Origin: Bacteroidales bacterium
GTDB taxonomy: Bacteria > Bacteroidota > Bacteroidia > Bacteroidales > UBA12077
NCBI GenBank assembly: GCA_030635365.1
Contig: DAOVYZ010000146.1
Coordinates: 1-8,006 of the forward strand
DNA length: 8,006 nucleotides
Reading direction: 5' to 3'
Part shown: piece after piece, positions 5,735-8,006 of the stretch
Layout of the letters: each line of letters starts with the position of its first letter
Numbering within the stretch: position 1 is the stretch's first letter
The notes under the pieces: model-generated
Database searches by the model: none
The model's input: the letters and a program-made list of their open reading frames with translations, nothing else
Told to the model about the DNA's origin: nothing
Translations under genes and position numbers: made by a program

Positions 5735-8006
5735 TTATTTTATTTTTTTCATCTCTTTTTTAATAAGATGAATATACTCATTTAATATTTTCTCCACTTT
5801 TACTACACTTTTAGATATCTCATTAATATCTTTTTTCTTACCGGCACCTAATTCAATTTGCTTTAATAAATCTACTAAATCCAAAGCATTTAAATGCCTG
5901 CATGGAGGTATTATTTTATGGGCACTATCTTTAATTTGGTCAAAATTATTTAGCTCAATTCCCTTTTTTAAATCTACTAACCCTCCTGTCGATGTTTTAA
6001 TAAACATCTCCAGCATAATATAAAGAAATTCAGAGTCTCCACCAGCTAACCTCTTTAGCTCATCTAAGTCCAACTTTTTATAGCCTGAATCTTTATTTTC
6101 CACCTTTAATTTCTTCTTACTTTGTTTTTGAGAAAAATCTTGATCTTTGCATTTAGCAAAAGTTCTTACAAGCTCTTCTTCTTTAAATGGTTTAATTAAA
6201 ATCTTTTCTATTCCAGCCTTTCTGCATTTTTCAAATTCAGTCGTAGAATTAGTTGCAGATATTGCAATAATATTAACATTACGCCCATGCTTATTCGCTA
6301 ATTCCAAAATTTGCTTTGTTGATTCGATTCCGTCCATAATAGGCATTCTTATATCCATGAGAATAAAATCAAAATGATTTTTTTGGTATTCTTCAACTGC
6401 CTGCAAACCGTTAAATGCTTCTTTATACTTAATATTTAATTTCTCCAGAATTACTTTTAACAAAGTTCTATTATATTCTTCATCATCCACAATTAATACT
6501 GATAAATTCTCAAAATTAGCAGGTTTAATCACATAAGGTTCTGTTATGGCTTTCCTTACTTTCTGACCTTTTTCAAAAGGTATTGTAATAGTAAATTTTG
6601 AGCCTTTTCCTAATTCACTCTCAACTTCAATTGCCCCATCTTGCATATTCACTAACTGATTAACTATAGCCAAGCCAAGGCCTGTCCCTCCATAATCTCT
6701 TGAAGTATTTAACTCTGTTTGTGTAAACTCGTCAAAAATCATGGACAACTTTTCTTTTGCTATACCAATACCGGTATCTTCTACAATAAACTTGAGCTTT
6801 GTAAATTTCTTAATATCTGATTCAGTTGTAACATAAATACTAATTTTCCCTTCTGAAGTGAATTTTATTGCATTATTAATTACATTAAGACTGATTTGTT
6901 TTAATCTTAAAGGATCTCCTTTTATGGCATCCGGAACACTTTCATCAATTGAGAGGCCTAATTTTATGTTTTTTTTATCTGCTAAAACTTTATTTAGTTC
7001 ATAAACTTCTTTGAAAACATCATAAGGATCAAAATCAATTTTTTCAATAGTCAATTTCCCGGCTTTAATTTTAGAAAAGTCCAATATATCATTAATAATA
7101 CCCAGTAAGTGATTTGCAGATTGATTTACAGTATTCAACTGTTTTTCTACATTGCTGGTATGATTTTGCATTAAAAGTTGATCTGACAAACCCATAATTG
7201 CATTCATAGGCGACCTTATCTCATGGCTAACATTTGCAATAAATATTTCTTTAGCCTTTGCTAATTCCTGGGCTTCATTCCTTGCTTTGATCAAAGCATC
7301 CTGGTAAACTTTTGTTTTCTTCACATAATTAAAAACAACAAACAAAACCATTATTATTAACAGGACACCAGAAATACAAAATAGTGTTAACCATCGATAT
7401 GTCTTTTTAGCCAAGTAATCTGCTTCATCTGTTTTTTTTATTAACGATCGATTTTGTTGCTCCTCAATTTTAGATATATATAAATTCAGTATTGTAGAAA
7501 GCTCTTCATTTTTCTGGATTAAAAATTGCTCTTTCGCTTTGATTTTATTTGTTCTTATAGTTTCTCTCTTTTCTATCTCATCAATTTCTTCCCTCAGTTT
7601 TGAGATATTAATGTCTTCATCCTTTTTAGCCTTATTTCGTTTAAATATCCTTCTAAAAAAATTCCGTTTACGTTTTTGATTTAAACTATCAACTTCGGTT
7701 TCTTTTAACTTCTCTGTGAGAATGGAAATAGTTTCTTTATACCTTTTCTCATCACTTAACTTCAACATTTCATCCCAAATTAGTATTCTCTCATTAATTA
7801 AAGAATGAATAGTATCAATTTCTCTTTCCTCAATATGCCTCGCTTCTGCCAGAGTGTACAATGTTTCAATTTCAATATTAACTAATGAAACAATTTCATC
7901 ATATTTCTCAGAATAAATATTCTTGCCTGTAACATTATATAATCTGACATTATTCTCGGCTCTCCCAAGTTCATAATTAACCTCTTTTATATTTAACAAT
8001 ACCAAA
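5735..8006 (-). CDS. Hybrid histidine kinase with REC and Hpt domains (N-terminus outside window)
   Basis: Residues are counted from the window edge; the frame is open to the end, and the TTG there is not a convincing start, so a first membrane segment should lie beyond. Residues 1-200 form a helical extracytoplasmic sensor whose first part resembles CHASE3-like four-helix bundles (RLYNVTGKNIYSEKYDEI), with a very basic patch at 111-128. One TM (about 206-228) leads to HisKA with H261 (VSHEIRSPMNAIMG), then an ATPase with N-box INNAIKF (376-382), DTGIGIA (410-416) and GGTGLGLA (439-446). The receiver has D507/D508, phosphoacceptor D551 (FILMDIRMPIMDG), S583 or T585, and K605. An Hpt domain (about 645-745) carries H696 (SAHKIIPPCRHLNA). 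All catalytic residues are present. It precedes the sigma-54 regulator by 22 bp, and this pairing implies a phosphorelay. The signal sensed is unknown. Confidence 0.94.
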   Translation of the reverse strand, partial: LVLLNIKEVNYELGRAENNVRLYNVTGKNIYSEKYDEIVSLVNIEIETLYTLAEARHIEEREIDTIHSLINERILIWDEMLKLSDEKRYKETISILTEKLKETEVDSLNQKRKRNFFRRIFKRNKAKKDEDINISKLREEIDEIEKRETIRTNKIKAKEQFLIQKNEELSTILNLYISKIEEQQNRSLIKKTDEADYLAKKTYRWLTLFCISGVLLIIMVLFVVFNYVKKTKVYQDALIKARNEAQELAKAKEIFIANVSHEIRSPMNAIMGLSDQLLMQNHTSNVEKQLNTVNQSANHLLGIINDILDFSKIKAGKLTIEKIDFDPYDVFKEVYELNKVLADKKNIKLGLSIDESVPDAIKGDPLRLKQISLNVINNAIKFTSEGKISIYVTTESDIKKFTKLKFIVEDTGIGIAKEKLSMIFDEFTQTELNTSRDYGGTGLGLAIVNQLVNMQDGAIEVESELGKGSKFTITIPFEKGQKVRKAITEPYVIKPANFENLSVLIVDDEEYNRTLLKVILEKLNIKYKEAFNGLQAVEEYQKNHFDFILMDIRMPIMDGIESTKQILELANKHGRNVNIIAISATNSTTEFEKCRKAGIEKILIKPFKEEELVRTFAKCKDQDFSQKQSKKKLKVENKDSGYKKLDLDELKRLAGGDSEFLYIMLEMFIKTSTGGLVDLKKGIELNNFDQIKDSAHKIIPPCRHLNALDLVDLLKQIELGAGKKKDINEISKSVVKVEKILNEYIHLIKKEMKKIK

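Noticed and set aside
6147..6377. Plus-strand frame of 76 codons
   Set aside because: Antisense to the receiver domain of the hybrid kinase; no recognisable domain.
8003..8005. TTG as the kinase start codon
   Set aside because: It lies at the window edge, and the sensor domain needs a first membrane segment upstream, so the gene is simply cut off.

Overview
The window comes from an AT-rich genome of the phylum Bacteroidota, probably in or near the Bacteroidales/Marinilabiliales-type lineages. The evidence is the family content: DUF4837 and DUF4382 lipoproteins, a LysM-type MltD transglycosylase, and a hybrid kinase with a C-terminal Hpt domain of the Bacteroidota type. Most genes also lack Shine-Dalgarno sequences. 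No database search was run, so family names rest on recognised motifs.

Left half, plus strand (1-2465): three closely packed genes. The first is the 3' part of a periplasmic MltD-like lytic murein transglycosylase with LysM repeats. A DUF4837 lipoprotein follows, and then a small unrecognised gene that overlaps the lipoprotein gene by 8 bp. The small gene is broken by a 160-bp MITE-like element (2208-2367). The element has about 32-bp imperfect terminal inverted repeats and a target duplication (TTA or CTTAG). Removing the element plus one duplication copy exactly restores a 110-codon reading frame that ends at 2465. A strong hairpin terminator (2497-2517) separates this block from the convergent right half.

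Right half, minus strand (read from 8006 down to 2570): a hybrid histidine kinase (periplasmic sensor, TM, HisKA, HATPase, REC, Hpt), cut off at its N-terminus by the window edge. It is followed 22 bp later by a sigma-54-dependent (NtrC-type) response regulator, then a DUF4382 lipoprotein, then a membrane-anchored coiled-coil protein. Kinase and regulator together carry all four steps of a His-Asp-His-Asp phosphorelay.

The 201-bp gap between the regulator and the DUF4382 lipoprotein gene holds a sigma-54-like -24/-12 element. It also holds a perfect 10-bp inverted repeat at the distance expected of an enhancer site. The working model (inference) is that the phosphorelay senses an envelope signal and directly switches on the adjacent lipoprotein gene. 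The coiled-coil gene behind it lies beyond a terminator or attenuator hairpin and has an unusually strong Shine-Dalgarno. No RNA genes, CRISPR arrays or complete insertion sequences were seen.
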